A model generated the notes under the pieces. The model saw nothing but the letters and a program-made list of their open reading frames with translations, was not told where the DNA came from and did not search any database. Below are positions 21,702 to 30,942 of a stretch of 64,000 nucleotides of DNA, piece by piece. A program made the position numbers and the translations under genes. The DNA comes from an uncultured Ruminococcus sp. (lineage in GTDB: Bacteria; Bacillota; Clostridia; Oscillospirales; Ruminococcaceae). The stretch is taken from assembly GCA_902780505.1 (NCBI GenBank), contig CACZFN010000004.1, positions 1 to 64,000 on the forward strand, written 5' to 3'. Positions within the stretch are counted from its first letter, which is position 1. The number at the start of each line of letters is the position of its first letter.

Positions 21702-23928
21702 CTGTACCGTCCTCATTCCTCAGCATCTCCTTTAAACAGGTATACCTTATACTGCGCTTATCGTTGTTGATCATAAATTCAACCCGCTTGCTTGAACCTG
21801 CTATTATAAGCAGTTTTTTAGCCCTTGTAACAGCTGTATACAAAAGGTTTCTGTAGTATAGCTTATCAAACCCGCCGAACACTGTAAGAATGACCGCATC
21901 AAACTCACACCCCTGACTTTTATGTACTGTTATCGCATAGGCAAGGTCAATATTATCAAGCATTGCTTCGTTATAGACAGCTTCACGTCCGTCAAAGTCA
22001 ATAGTAAGCGTTTTGAGCACTTTATTGACATTTGTTATGATACCTATATCACCATTGAAAATACCGCTGCCCGACTCGGATACATCACCCGTTTTTTTCG
22101 TCCATATTATATCGTAATCATTCTTTGTCTGCATTACCTTATCGCCCTTGCGGAAGGTATAGATATATCCCTTGACTTCCGATCTCCCCGCAGAGGGCGG
22201 GTTCAATTCCTGCTGCAAACGTTTATTAAGCTCAACCGTACCCGCAACACCCTTTCTTGTCGGGGATATTACCTGTATATTCTGTATCGGATCATAGTCA
22301 TATGCTTTAGGCAGGCGTTCCTTGCACAGGTCAACCACAAGGTTTTGCAGTGCGCCGAATTCAAGCCTTTGAATAAAAAAGAAATCCCTGCTTTTATCGG
22401 TAAGGTCTATCATTTCACCGTTTACTATCTTGTGTGCATTCATGATTATAGCACTTTCCCTTGCCTGTCGGAATATCTCCGTAAGTCTTATTACAGGCAT
22501 AACACCGCTTTCGATTATATCCCTCAGAACATTGCCCGCACCGACAGACGGAAGCTGATCGCTGTCGCCTACAAGTATTAACTTTGAACTTATAGGCAGC
22601 GCCCTTAAAAGCGCTTCAAAAAGCAGTGCATCAACCATTGACATCTCGTCAACAATCATAACATCACAGTCAAGCTGGTTCTTTTCATTATGCACAAACA
22701 CAAGCTTGCCGTCCTTTGCATGGCCGACTTCAAGCATACGGTGGATAGTCTTTGCATCAAATCCTGTCAGGTCTGATATCCTTTTTGCCGCCCTGCCAGT
22801 CGGGGCAGCGATCATAACAGCCTTTGCCTGTTGTTCAAAAAGCGATATCATAGCATTAAGTGTTGTGGTCTTACCCGTACCCGGGCCGCCCGTCAGCACC
22901 AAAAACCCCTTTGAAAGCGCAAGATTTATTGCTTCACGCTGTTTTGATTCATAAGTAATACCGTTTTCTTCTTCGTCTATATCAATAATATCCGAATAGT
23001 CTATCCCGGTATCAAAGGATATACCCGCCATTATGGAAAGCCTTCGGGAAATATAATCCTCTGCCGTGAAATAGCATTTAAGTGACACATAAGGCACTTT
23101 CTTTTTATAATAATAAAACAGGTTTTCATCACTTATTTCTTCTTCAAGCACAGTTGAAAAAAGCTCACTGTCGATCTTCAGAAACTCACAGCTGATTCTT
23201 TCAAGTGTTTTAAGCGGCAGACAGGTGTGGCCTGCATCAGCGTTCTGCTTTAATATATACGTAATTCCCGAAGCGATACGCGACCTGCTTTTTGCATCAA
23301 TCCCAAGTTTTGACGCTATATCATCACAGGCTGCAAAATCAAGGTCAACATCATCACAGCAAAGCATATACGGATTTTTCTCTATATACTCCTGCGCAAA
23401 CGTCCCCCATAGTTTCCATGCACGAACGCTGTAAACCGAAGCCACGCCAAGCTTTGACAGATATATCATAAGGCTTCTTGCGGCAAAGGTATCCTTGAAA
23501 TCCTTTGAGAACTGTCTTGCGCTTTTTAAATTGATACCCTTTATCTCTGCAAGCTTTTCGGGTTCGTTTTCAAGGATCTCAAGCGTCTTTTCTCCGAACG
23601 TTTCAACAATCTTTTTAGCCATAGTATGCTTGATACCCTTTATAACACCGCTTGAAAGATATTTCTGTATAGCCGCGGTCGTTTCAGGCAAAGACCTTTC
23701 GCAGACTTCTGCTGCAAACTGTTCGCCGAACCGAGGGTGTGTAACAAACCTGCCATACACATCAAGCGATTCGCCCTTTTCAACATTACCCATTTCACCT
23801 ACAACAGTAACAGGCTCACCGCCGACATCAAGTGTCAGCACAGCGTAACCGGTGTTTTCGTTGCGGAATACTATATCGTCTATCTCTCCGCTTAATCTGG
23901 TGAGATCTTCATTATTCTTATTGATCAT
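21694..23928 (-). CDS. recD2: RecD2-type ATP-dependent DNA helicase
   Basis: A 744-residue SF1B 5'-3' helicase of the RecD2/YrrC family, which acts without RecBC in DNA repair. Order: N-terminal OB-like region (1-80), helix-hairpin-helix region (about 85-200, GVIKGIKHTMAKKIVETFG), Walker A LTGGPGTGKTTTLNAM (about 350), Walker B MIVDEMSMVD, motif III LVGDSDQLPSVGAG, and the C-terminal UvrD-like motif YAITVHKSQGCEFDAVIL with the final VTRAKK. The length is standard. Its start overlaps the upstream small gene by 11 bases and its end overlaps comFC. Confidence 0.93.
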   Translation of the reverse strand: MINKNNEDLTRLSGEIDDIVFRNENTGYAVLTLDVGGEPVTVVGEMGNVEKGESLDVYGRFVTHPRFGEQFAAEVCERSLPETTAAIQKYLSSGVIKGIKHTMAKKIVETFGEKTLEILENEPEKLAEIKGINLKSARQFSKDFKDTFAARSLMIYLSKLGVASVYSVRAWKLWGTFAQEYIEKNPYMLCCDDVDLDFAACDDIASKLGIDAKSRSRIASGITYILKQNADAGHTCLPLKTLERISCEFLKIDSELFSTVLEEEISDENLFYYYKKKVPYVSLKCYFTAEDYISRRLSIMAGISFDTGIDYSDIIDIDEEENGITYESKQREAINLALSKGFLVLTGGPGTGKTTTLNAMISLFEQQAKAVMIAAPTGRAAKRISDLTGFDAKTIHRMLEVGHAKDGKLVFVHNEKNQLDCDVMIVDEMSMVDALLFEALLRALPISSKLILVGDSDQLPSVGAGNVLRDIIESGVMPVIRLTEIFRQARESAIIMNAHKIVNGEMIDLTDKSRDFFFIQRLEFGALQNLVVDLCKERLPKAYDYDPIQNIQVISPTRKGVAGTVELNKRLQQELNPPSAGRSEVKGYIYTFRKGDKVMQTKNDYDIIWTKKTGDVSESGSGIFNGDIGIITNVNKVLKTLTIDFDGREAVYNEAMLDNIDLAYAITVHKSQGCEFDAVILTVFGGFDKLYYRNLLYTAVTRAKKLLIIAGSSKRVEFMINNDKRSIRYTCLKEMLRNEDGTDE

Positions 23929-24259
23929 CTGAAAATTCCTTTTTCAAAAAATAATCCGAAAGCCCGTCTGTTTCTACTGTTATTACTGAAGAAAACTCAC
24001 TGCACAGCTTCAATACCGTTTTATTATCATCAATATCTATTCCCGTGATAATAATAGTACGCATATTATCAAGGCCGTTAAAAGACTCCTCAAAGTATGC
24101 TCTTTTAACAGCTTTGGCAAGCTTCTTTTCGGTCATATCCTTATTTACGGGAATGATGATATACCCCGACTTTTTGCTGTTTTCTTCACAAGCCTTTAAC
24201 ACAAAGAATGCAAACAGCACAATAAGCATAACAGTAATTATCGACAAAGCTATATACAT
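23918..24259 (-). CDS. Single-pass membrane protein, unknown
   Basis: A 113-residue protein with one N-terminal membrane helix (YIALSIITVMLIVLFAFFVL) and a cytosolic alpha/beta domain (GYIIIPVNKDMTEKKLAKAV, TIIITGID). No family is recognised. ATG 24259 is preferred, with GGGGTG seven bases upstream; GTG 24268 is too close to that site. It overlaps recD2, so it heads a recD2-comFC operon. Confidence 0.6.
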   Translation of the reverse strand: MYIALSIITVMLIVLFAFFVLKACEENSKKSGYIIIPVNKDMTEKKLAKAVKRAYFEESFNGLDNMRTIIITGIDIDDNKTVLKLCSEFSSVITVETDGLSDYFLKKEFSDDQ

Positions 24260-24310
24260 CACACTCACCCCTTAAAGCATAATATGCAAAAGGAAGTATA
24301 AATGTTTACA

Positions 24311-24339
24311 AAAACACCGCAAGGAATACCCTTGCGGTG
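24311..24339 (-). terminator. Terminator of pnp
   Basis: A 10-bp stem, CACCGCAAGG (24315-24324) with CCTTGCGGTG (24330-24339). On the minus strand it is followed by TTTTTG. It starts nine bases after the pnp stop. Confidence 0.88.
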
Positions 24340-24347
24340 CAAGTTTA

Positions 24348-26465
24348 TTAAGCCTGAGCGTTCTTCTTTGCTTCTATATCAGCAAGAGCGTCCTTCCTTG
24401 AAAGGTTGATCCTGCCCTGATCGTCTATTTCCATTACCTTGACAACTACCTCGTCGCCTACGGAAACAACGTCCTCGACCTTGCCAACCCTCTGCTTATC
24501 AAGCTTTGAGATATGCACAAGGCCTTCCTTGCCGGGGGCTATCTCAACAAATGCGCCGAAGTTCATCAGTCTTGTTACTTTACCCCTGTATATAGCACCT
24601 ATTTCAGGATCGTTGCCAATAGTATTAATTATGGATATAGCCTGCTGTGCCTTAGCAAGGTCAAGACCGGATACAAATACATTACCGTCCTCGTTGATGT
24701 CGATCTTGACGTCACACTCAGCACTGATCTTCTGGATGATCTTGCCGCCTGAACCGATAACCTCACGTATTTTATCAACAGGCACCTTAGTTGTAAGCAT
24801 CTTGGGTGCCCACTTATTGACTGTAGGTCTGACCTCGGGTATAGCTTTGAGCATGATCTCGTCAAGGATATACATTCTTGCCTTATAAGTTTTTTCAAAT
24901 GCTTCTGCAATTATATCATAGGTAAGTCCGTCCACCTTGATATCGACCTGTATAGCTGTGATACCGTTCTTTGTACCGCCGACCTTAAAGTCCATATCGC
25001 CGTAGAAATCCTCAAGCCCCTGGATATCGACCATTGTCATATAGCTTCCGTCATCCTTGGTGATAAGTCCGCAGGAGATACCTGCCACGGGGTTCTTGAT
25101 CGGAACGCCGGCGTCCATAAGTGCAAGTGTCGAACCGCAGATAGAGCCCTGAGATGTAGAACCGTTTGAAGAAAGAACCTCTGACACACATCTGATAGCA
25201 TAGGGGAATTCCTCAACACTTGGCAATACAGGAACAAGCGCCCTTTCCGCAAGTGCGCCGTGGCCAATCTCACGCCTGCCGGGGCCCCTTGAAGGCTTGG
25301 TTTCGCCTACAGAATATGACGGGAAGTTATACTGATGCATATATCTCTTTGAAGTTTCTTCATCAAGGCCGTCAAGCTTCTGCGCATCAGAAACCGGGCC
25401 GAGTGTAGCGATAGTCAGGACCTGTGTCTGACCTCTTGTAAACATACCCGAACCATGCACTCTCGGAAGAAGCCCTACTTCAGCGGCAAGCGGTCTTATC
25501 TCGTCGATACCTCTGCCGTCAACTCTCTTGCCTTCATAAAGCCAGTCCCTTACGATATTCTTCTGAAGCTTATACATAACCTCGCCGATTATCTCGGGAA
25601 GGTTTTCATATTTCTCACTGAACTTTTCAAGTACCTCGTCCTGAATAGGAACAAGCCTTGCATCTCTTACATTCTTATCGTCTGTATCAAGAGCATATTT
25701 AAGCTTCTCGCCCACCTCTGCATTGATCTCGTCAAGCATATCATGGTCAAGTTCCTGAGATTCAAATTCAAACTTAGGTTTGCCTATCTGCGCCTTGATA
25801 TCATTTATGAATGCTACCATTTTCTTGATCTCTGCATGGCCGAACTTGATAGCATCAAGCATAAGGTCATTAGGGATCTCCTTAGCGCCGGCTTCGATCA
25901 TAACGATCTTTTCTGCCGAGCCTGCCACTGTGAGGTTAAGGTCATTCTTAGCCCTTTGTTCAAGCGTAGGGTTGAGCACAAGTTCACCGTCAACATAACC
26001 TACATTCATCGAAGCAACAGGGCCGTTCCACGGGATATCGGAAATGGAGAGCGCTATAGATGTCGCTATCATACCTGCAATCTCAGGTGAGTTATCGGGA
26101 TCAACAGCCATAACAGTCATAACGACAGAAACATCATTACGCATATCCTTCGGGAAAAGCGGACGGATAGGTCTGTCCACACATCTTGAAGTAAGTATAG
26201 CCTTTTCGGAAGCCTTGCCCTCGCGCTTTGTGAAAGATCCGGGAATACGGCCAACTGAATACATCTTTTCCTCAAAATCAACAGAAAGCGGGAAGAAATC
26301 AACGCCCTCCCTCGGCTTGGGGCTTGCTGTAACGTTGCCAAGGACAACAGTTTCGCCATATCTTACAAGGCAGGAACCGTTCGCAAGGCCGCACATCTTA
26401 CCAGTTTCAACAACTACAGGTCTGCCCGCATAGGTTGTTTCAAAAGTTCTGAAATTTTCAAACAT
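24348..26465 (-). CDS. pnp: Polyribonucleotide nucleotidyltransferase
   Basis: A 705-residue trimeric 3'-5' phosphorolytic exoribonuclease central to mRNA turnover. Two RNase PH domains are visible: the first with KMCGLANGSCLVRYGET near the start, the second with GLLPRVHGSGMFTRGQTQVL and SSNGSTSQGSICGSTLALMD. A KH domain (REVIGSGGKIIQKI) and an S1 domain (GAIYRGKVTRLMNFGAFVEI) follow. The length is typical. ATG 26465 is chosen for GGAGG eight bases upstream; the 19 extra codons of the longer frame lack an RBS. It follows rpsO, the conserved pair. Confidence 0.96.
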   Translation of the reverse strand: MFENFRTFETTYAGRPVVVETGKMCGLANGSCLVRYGETVVLGNVTASPKPREGVDFFPLSVDFEEKMYSVGRIPGSFTKREGKASEKAILTSRCVDRPIRPLFPKDMRNDVSVVMTVMAVDPDNSPEIAGMIATSIALSISDIPWNGPVASMNVGYVDGELVLNPTLEQRAKNDLNLTVAGSAEKIVMIEAGAKEIPNDLMLDAIKFGHAEIKKMVAFINDIKAQIGKPKFEFESQELDHDMLDEINAEVGEKLKYALDTDDKNVRDARLVPIQDEVLEKFSEKYENLPEIIGEVMYKLQKNIVRDWLYEGKRVDGRGIDEIRPLAAEVGLLPRVHGSGMFTRGQTQVLTIATLGPVSDAQKLDGLDEETSKRYMHQYNFPSYSVGETKPSRGPGRREIGHGALAERALVPVLPSVEEFPYAIRCVSEVLSSNGSTSQGSICGSTLALMDAGVPIKNPVAGISCGLITKDDGSYMTMVDIQGLEDFYGDMDFKVGGTKNGITAIQVDIKVDGLTYDIIAEAFEKTYKARMYILDEIMLKAIPEVRPTVNKWAPKMLTTKVPVDKIREVIGSGGKIIQKISAECDVKIDINEDGNVFVSGLDLAKAQQAISIINTIGNDPEIGAIYRGKVTRLMNFGAFVEIAPGKEGLVHISKLDKQRVGKVEDVVSVGDEVVVKVMEIDDQGRINLSRKDALADIEAKKNAQA

Positions 26466-26585
26466 ATAAAAGTCCTCCGTTTTTAGATTTATCGGACAAG
26501 ACTTTAGCAATAAATACAGCACACAAACTGATCATGCACTCTATTTAATGCTAACACCTCACCCGATTTGTTTAAAATAAACACC

Positions 26586-26615
26586 AAAAGGCAAAGGCGA
26601 CAAAACGCCCTTGCC
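26586..26615 (-). terminator. Terminator between rpsO and pnp
   Basis: On the minus strand, GGCAAGGGCG and CGCCTTTGCC (26606-26615 and 26590-26599) form a stem followed by TTTTGG. It would limit readthrough from rpsO into pnp. Confidence 0.75.
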
Positions 26616-26633
26616 CTTCGGGAATATTCTTTC

Positions 26634-26900
26634 TTAACCTCTGATACCGAGCTTTTCGATTATCGCTCTGTACCTGTTGATATCCTTCTTCTTCAGATAA
26701 GCAAGAAGGTTTCTTCTCTTACCGATCATCTGGAACATACCCCTTCTGGAGTGGTGGTCATTCTTGTGAGTCTTGAGGTGCTCGGTAAGGTCAGCGATCC
26801 TCTTGGAAAGGATAGCTATCTGGACTTCAGGCGAACCTGTGTCCTTTTCGCTTGTTCTGTTAGCTTCGATAACAGCTGTTTTTTCTTCTTTACGCATCAT
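26634..26900 (-). CDS. rpsO: 30S ribosomal protein S15
   Basis: An 88-residue S15 that binds 16S rRNA early in 30S assembly. Family signatures are [40 protein letters not shown] and [12 protein letters not shown]. The length is standard. AAAGGGG lies ten bases before ATG 26900. The leader contains inverted repeats that may form the autoregulatory S15 site. Confidence 0.97.
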   Translation of the reverse strand: MMRKEEKTAVIEANRTSEKDTGSPEVQIAILSKRIADLTEHLKTHKNDHHSRRGMFQMIGKRRNLLAYLKKKDINRYRAIIEKLGIRG

Positions 26901-26910
26901 GGTTTTTTAC

Positions 26911-26979
26911 CCCTTTTCTTGAATTTCCGGCGTAAAAGGGTACGGCAGGTAAATTTCCCGTCCAGGGCTTAACCCGTAC
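26911..26979 (-). promoter_or_regulatory. Structured rpsO leader, candidate S15 binding site
   Basis: Two stems are visible on the minus strand: GTACGG with CCGTAC (26974-26979 and 26940-26945) and CCCTTTT with AAAAGGG (26934-26940 and 26911-26917). The second includes the Shine-Dalgarno AAAGGGG, so its folding would block initiation. Several unrelated S15 leader classes are known; the class here cannot be assigned. Confidence 0.5.
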
Positions 26980-27015
26980 TCTGTTGCGCGGATATATGTT
27001 TTCACAACAAGTAAT

Positions 27016-27044
27016 ATTATACTATAATTATATCTCTTTGTAAA
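27016..27044 (-). promoter_or_regulatory. Promoter of rpsO
   Basis: TTTACA (27039-27044) and TATAAT (27016-27021) on the minus strand are separated by 17 bp. Confidence 0.65.
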
Positions 27045-27073
27045 TAGAGTTTACAAAAAGTTTACATTGTTTA

Positions 27074-27520
27074 TTAAGTCTTTGAACTATCTTCTGTTGC
27101 TTTTTCTTTTACTACTTTTATATCATCCTTATCGAGTCTGCCTAACGATATAATATATTTTCCGTCTTCATTTCTGATTGCTTGTGGGAAAAAGGAAACT
27201 TTAAGTTCATCATCAGCTTTATATGTCAGCCCTTCTTCGGGAAGCTTGTCGATTTGTATTATGACATCATCATCGGTTCCTATATTATAAACTGCCCCAT
27301 CTTCGTCTATTTTACGGTTTTCATTACTCTTGCAGACAATTTCGCTGTCCGAGCATGATACAACGCGAACTTTCAAATAGATTAAGTAATCACCGTACAG
27401 TACACCGGTCACTTCGGGCTCCTGCTTTTTATATTTGTCTTTATTTATATATAAAAATGTAAAAAGTGCGGCAACAGCAAGAACAAGTATTGCACCTATT
27501 GTTATTTTTATCGTTTTCAT
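27074..27520 (-). CDS. Membrane-anchored extracytoplasmic protein
   Basis: A 148-residue protein with an uncleaved-looking N-terminal helix (IKITIGAILVLAVAALFTFL) and an outside beta-rich domain of Asp/Glu-rich strands (VVSCSDSEIVCKSNENRKID, VIIQIDKLPEEGL). It resembles the protein at 27663-28040 in layout (one helix, then a small acidic beta domain in which an SDxEFIC/SDSEIVC motif recurs), so the two may be distant paralogues. Function unknown. Confidence 0.6.
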   Translation of the reverse strand: MKTIKITIGAILVLAVAALFTFLYINKDKYKKQEPEVTGVLYGDYLIYLKVRVVSCSDSEIVCKSNENRKIDEDGAVYNIGTDDDVIIQIDKLPEEGLTYKADDELKVSFFPQAIRNEDGKYIISLGRLDKDDIKVVKEKATEDSSKT

Positions 27521-27662
27521 AAATGATCACCTTAACCTTATTTTACTTGAAATACTAAACCAAAGCGATTAAAAATATCAGCTTCGTTATAATTGATATA
27601 CCTAACGTTTTTTCAAAAGCCATCTGCGACTAAAATATACGTAGCTTTATTTTTAATCTATC

Positions 27663-28040
27663 TCAGTTTCTTATCTTATGTATATCGCTGCGGTCAGTTG
27701 TAACGGTTATCGTGCCGTTTTCATTTTCATATTTATATACCATAAACTCGATTATATCACCGCTTTGAAATTTAAGTCCCGAAAAATCGGTGCTGTTTTC
27801 TTCAGGTCTGACTATTATCCTGCTTCCCTTATCAAACTGCCTGAAGCCGAGTTTTTTATCAGCCTTTATCTCCTCGTCGTTTACGCATATAAATTCATTG
27901 TCCGAAACATCTTCTATTCTTACTGTTACAGACTGCCTTGCCGAAGGTCCGAGTGAGTTGTTTTTTATAAACAAGCATACACCCACAAACAACAAAAATA
28001 ATAATACCGCACTGCATGATAAAACATATCTCTTATTCAC
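27663..28040 (-). CDS. Membrane-anchored extracytoplasmic protein, possible paralogue
   Basis: A 125-residue protein beginning at GTG 28040 (GAAGGTGAGC upstream). One N-terminal helix (YVLSCSAVLLFLLFVGVCLF) is followed by a beta-rich domain with VRIEDVSDNEFICVNDEEI and GSRIIVRPEE. A charge-rich small domain with the shared SDNEFIC-type motif links it to the gene downstream. The 142 bases between the two genes hold no ORF. The longer upstream frame has no RBS. Unknown function. Confidence 0.55.
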   Translation of the reverse strand: MNKRYVLSCSAVLLFLLFVGVCLFIKNNSLGPSARQSVTVRIEDVSDNEFICVNDEEIKADKKLGFRQFDKGSRIIVRPEENSTDFSGLKFQSGDIIEFMVYKYENENGTITVTTDRSDIHKIRN

Positions 28041-28050
28041 ACGCTCACCT

Positions 28051-28236
28051 TCAATTCTGTACAGGAAAATCAAGCGTTAAATCAACATCAGAATAAACTG
28101 TTTCGCACCAACTAAGTGCCTGCTCTGTAACAGTGCTCTCAACTGTAGCGTCGTCCTCTGCATAAACAGTAAAACAACCTATCAGGCACATAGCGATCAA
28201 AGAAACTAACACACCAATACTTTTTTTAATAACCAA
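28051..28236 (-). CDS. Small secreted peptide
   Basis: A 61-residue product from a TTG start (AAGGAG about ten bases upstream). Residues 1-26 form a typical signal peptide (KKSIGVLVSLIAMCLIGC, ending CFTVYAED), leaving about 35 acidic residues with one Cys. It sits ten bases before the membrane protein gene, so the two are probably co-transcribed. Role unknown. Confidence 0.5.
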   Translation of the reverse strand: MVIKKSIGVLVSLIAMCLIGCFTVYAEDDATVESTVTEQALSWCETVYSDVDLTLDFPVQN

Positions 28237-28381
28237 TTTAATTATCTCCTTAACAATTATTGTAAAGCCTTACATATATATTATACCCCTTTAAAAATAT
28301 ATGTCAAGGAAAAATTAAACAAAAATCAATGTAAAATTTTGTATAATACTATTTACTTTCTTGGTTTTTGGCGGTATTAAA

Positions 28382-28422
28382 AAGCATACCGGCAGCAGTG
28401 CCGCAAAGCTCTGCTGCCGGTA
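28382..28422 (-). terminator. Terminator of folD
   Basis: A 12-bp perfect stem, TACCGGCAGCAG (28387-28398) with CTGCTGCCGGTA (28411-28422). On the minus strand it is followed by TGCTTTTTAAT. Confidence 0.88.
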
Positions 28423-28447
28423 GGTATATGTACTTATTCTGCTTTTA

Positions 28448-29302
28448 TTATTTTATACCGTGATGCTCTTTACCTGCTGTAAGGGTGTTTTTCATAAGCA
28501 TTGCAATAGTCATAGGTCCCACGCCGCCCGGAACGGGGGTGATAAAGGAAGCCTTATCCTTGCAGTCATCAAAGTCAACGTCGCCGCAAAGCTTACCGTT
28601 TTCATCACGGTTCATGCCGACATCTATAACAACAGCACCTTCCTTTATATACTCCTTTGTTATCATCTTAGCCCTGCCGACTGCGGCAACAAGAATATCC
28701 GCGCGGGATGTGACATCTGCAAGATTTCTGGTCTTTGAATGGCATACTGTAACAGTCCCGTTTTTATGAAGCAGCAGCATAGCCTGCGGCTTACCGACGA
28801 TATTGCTTCTGCCGATAACGACACATTCCCTGCCCGATATCTCAGTCCCTGTCGAAGCGATAAGTTCCATTACCCCCGCAGGTGTGCAGGGCAGGAAGCT
28901 ATAATCCCCTATCATTATCTTGCCGACGTTTACAGGGTGGAAAGCATCAACGTCCTTATCAGGTCTTATATTGTCGATTATCACCTTATCGTTAATATGC
29001 TTTGGAACAGGCAGCTGTACAAGAATACCGTCCACCTTATCGTCATCATTGAGTCCCCGCACAAGTTCCAAAAGCTCCTGCTCGGTAGTTTCGGCAGGAA
29101 GTGCGTATTCATAGGAATTGAAACCCACATATTCACACGCAAGCTTTTTATTCCTTACATAGACCTTTGAAGCGGGATCATCCCCCACTATCACAACAGC
29201 AAGGCCTATTTCAATGCCCTTTTGTTTAAGCTGTGCAACTTCTGCCTTTATGCTGTCCTTAACGCTTTGCGATACTGCTTTTCCATCTATTATCTGTCCC
29301 AT
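28448..29302 (-). CDS. folD: Methylene-THF dehydrogenase / methenyl-THF cyclohydrolase
   Basis: A 284-residue cytosolic enzyme that interconverts 5,10-methylene-, methenyl- and 10-formyl-tetrahydrofolate with NADP. Seen are [14 protein letters not shown] (catalytic Tyr and Lys), [30 protein letters not shown], the nucleotide loop [18 protein letters not shown] and the C-terminal [15 protein letters not shown]. The length is standard. It follows lgt by 22 bases and ends in a strong terminator. Confidence 0.96.
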   Translation of the reverse strand: MGQIIDGKAVSQSVKDSIKAEVAQLKQKGIEIGLAVVIVGDDPASKVYVRNKKLACEYVGFNSYEYALPAETTEQELLELVRGLNDDDKVDGILVQLPVPKHINDKVIIDNIRPDKDVDAFHPVNVGKIMIGDYSFLPCTPAGVMELIASTGTEISGRECVVIGRSNIVGKPQAMLLLHKNGTVTVCHSKTRNLADVTSRADILVAAVGRAKMITKEYIKEGAVVIDVGMNRDENGKLCGDVDFDDCKDKASFITPVPGGVGPMTIAMLMKNTLTAGKEHHGIK

Positions 29303-29324
29303 AATATAACTTACTCCTTATTTT

Positions 29325-30920
29325 TTAAGTGTTATTATTCATACCGCTTTCTGTACCGGGTTTTCTGTTCTGTTTATTCTTATTATTGCCCTTATTCCTG
29401 TTCTGACCGTTATTCTGTTGTTTATTCTTATTATTGCCGTTGTTTTTACTCTTGTTGTTATTCCTGTTTTTATTATTATTCTGCCTGTACCTGTTCTGGG
29501 AATTGTTTTTATTCCTTGCATTCACATTATCATTGGCAGTCTGTATCTGTTCAGTCTTGATACGTTCGTCTTTAAGCTTCTGGTCATCTGCTTTCTCTTT
29601 TTCAAGGATAACGTCTTCTCTTTCGATCGTTTTATCCTTTTCCTGCCTGACAGGTTCTTCAACGGGAAGCTCGGGATCTTTTATACCGTGACCGCCGCTT
29701 GTATCCTTATCGGAAGATTCATCAGTTTCATCATCATCAAGGATAGATTTATACTCGGGGTTTTCCTTGTCGTTCTTATCCTTATCTATCGCCTGTTTTT
29801 CCTTAGCCTTAGCGCCCTTGCCAAACTTTTCTTCATATTCGGCTTCAAGTTCAGCAAAGCTTTCCCCTTTTTCTTTTGCTTCTCTTATTTTTCTCTTTAG
29901 CTCTTTCTTTTCCTTTGTATCAGCCTCGTAATTATCATAGGCTTTGAGCTGCATTTTTGAAAGCTCGGTCTGGTAGAAGAATTTATAATCGCCGTCACGC
30001 TTTACCATACTTCTGAACACTATTATAAGGATAACTGATGCCACAAAGCAGGTGCCGGCAAGCAGCTGTGATACCTTTATATTCATAAGATAAAGGCTGT
30101 CTGTTCTTGTGGATTCGATAAAGAATCTTCCAAGACCGTAAAGGCCTGTATACATAAGGAAAAGTTCACCGTCGAACTTCCTGTGCTTTGAATAGAAGTG
30201 TATTATCACAAAGCAAAGAATGCACCAAAGCGATTCATACAAAAAGCATGGGTGTACAGGCGCAAAGCAGGAAACCGTCTTTCCTGAATTCAAAGCGATA
30301 GAATCGCCGTTATCGGCAAGGAAATACATAGTCTTATATGACATCATTCCCCAAGGAAGATCGGTATTTGCGCCAAATGCTTCCTGATTGAAGAAATTCC
30401 CCCAGCGGCCAATCGCCTGCCCTATCAGAAAGCAGGGTGCGACAACATCAAGCATAGCTGTAAGCTTTAGCTTTCTAAGCTTTACAACTATACCGCCCAC
30501 AAGTATAGCGCCGATAATACCGCCGTATATAGCAAGCCCGCCGTCACGGAATTTAAAGAAATCCGCAAAGGTAAGGCCGCTTGTATTAAATGCGATATAG
30601 TAAAGCCTTGCACCTGCAAGCGCACCGATAAGACCGCCTATAACGCCGTCAGTTGCCCTGTCAGGATCAATGCCGTAGCTGCGCATTCTCTTATAGCCGT
30701 ATATCATGGCAAGAAGTATGCCAAGTGCAATAAGAAAGCCATACCAGTAAATAGTAAAGTTTGTCCCGGGGATAGTGAACATCTCCCTGTCAACGGTAAT
30801 GCCGTTTGTAAGGATATTGTCACCGCCGAGATTCGGGAAATAGACCTTATCGGGGTTATCCCGCATAGTCTGCTGAAGTTCTTCAGATACGTCTTCAACT
30901 AAAGCTGTCGGTAAAAACAT
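29325..30920 (-). CDS. lgt: Prolipoprotein diacylglyceryl transferase with long Asn/Lys tail
   Basis: A 531-residue protein. Residues about 50-320 are a complete Lgt: seven membrane helices, YWYGFLIALGILLAM, GARLYYIAFN, GGLAIYGGIIGAI, the signature GQAIGRWGNFFNQEAFG and RFFIESTRTDSLYL. It transfers diacylglyceryl from phosphatidylglycerol to the lipobox Cys of prolipoproteins. Normal Lgt ends near residue 330. Here about 200 residues follow: a Lys/Glu coiled segment, an acidic stretch and a final Asn/Lys/Gln-rich low-complexity region (NNNKNRNNNKSKNNGNNKNK). The tail is presumably cytosolic and disordered. It is in an operon with the M16 pair and folD. Confidence 0.93.
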   Translation of the reverse strand: MFLPTALVEDVSEELQQTMRDNPDKVYFPNLGGDNILTNGITVDREMFTIPGTNFTIYWYGFLIALGILLAMIYGYKRMRSYGIDPDRATDGVIGGLIGALAGARLYYIAFNTSGLTFADFFKFRDGGLAIYGGIIGAILVGGIVVKLRKLKLTAMLDVVAPCFLIGQAIGRWGNFFNQEAFGANTDLPWGMMSYKTMYFLADNGDSIALNSGKTVSCFAPVHPCFLYESLWCILCFVIIHFYSKHRKFDGELFLMYTGLYGLGRFFIESTRTDSLYLMNIKVSQLLAGTCFVASVILIIVFRSMVKRDGDYKFFYQTELSKMQLKAYDNYEADTKEKKELKRKIREAKEKGESFAELEAEYEEKFGKGAKAKEKQAIDKDKNDKENPEYKSILDDDETDESSDKDTSGGHGIKDPELPVEEPVRQEKDKTIEREDVILEKEKADDQKLKDERIKTEQIQTANDNVNARNKNNSQNRYRQNNNKNRNNNKSKNNGNNKNKQQNNGQNRNKGNNKNKQNRKPGTESGMNNNT

Positions 30921-30942
30921 TGTAAAAATAGCCTCTTTTCGG

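Noticed and set aside
29339-29521. Minus-strand open frame overlapping the Asn/Lys tail of lgt as a separate gene.
   Set aside because: It is another frame of the same low-complexity DNA; no RBS and no protein-like features.
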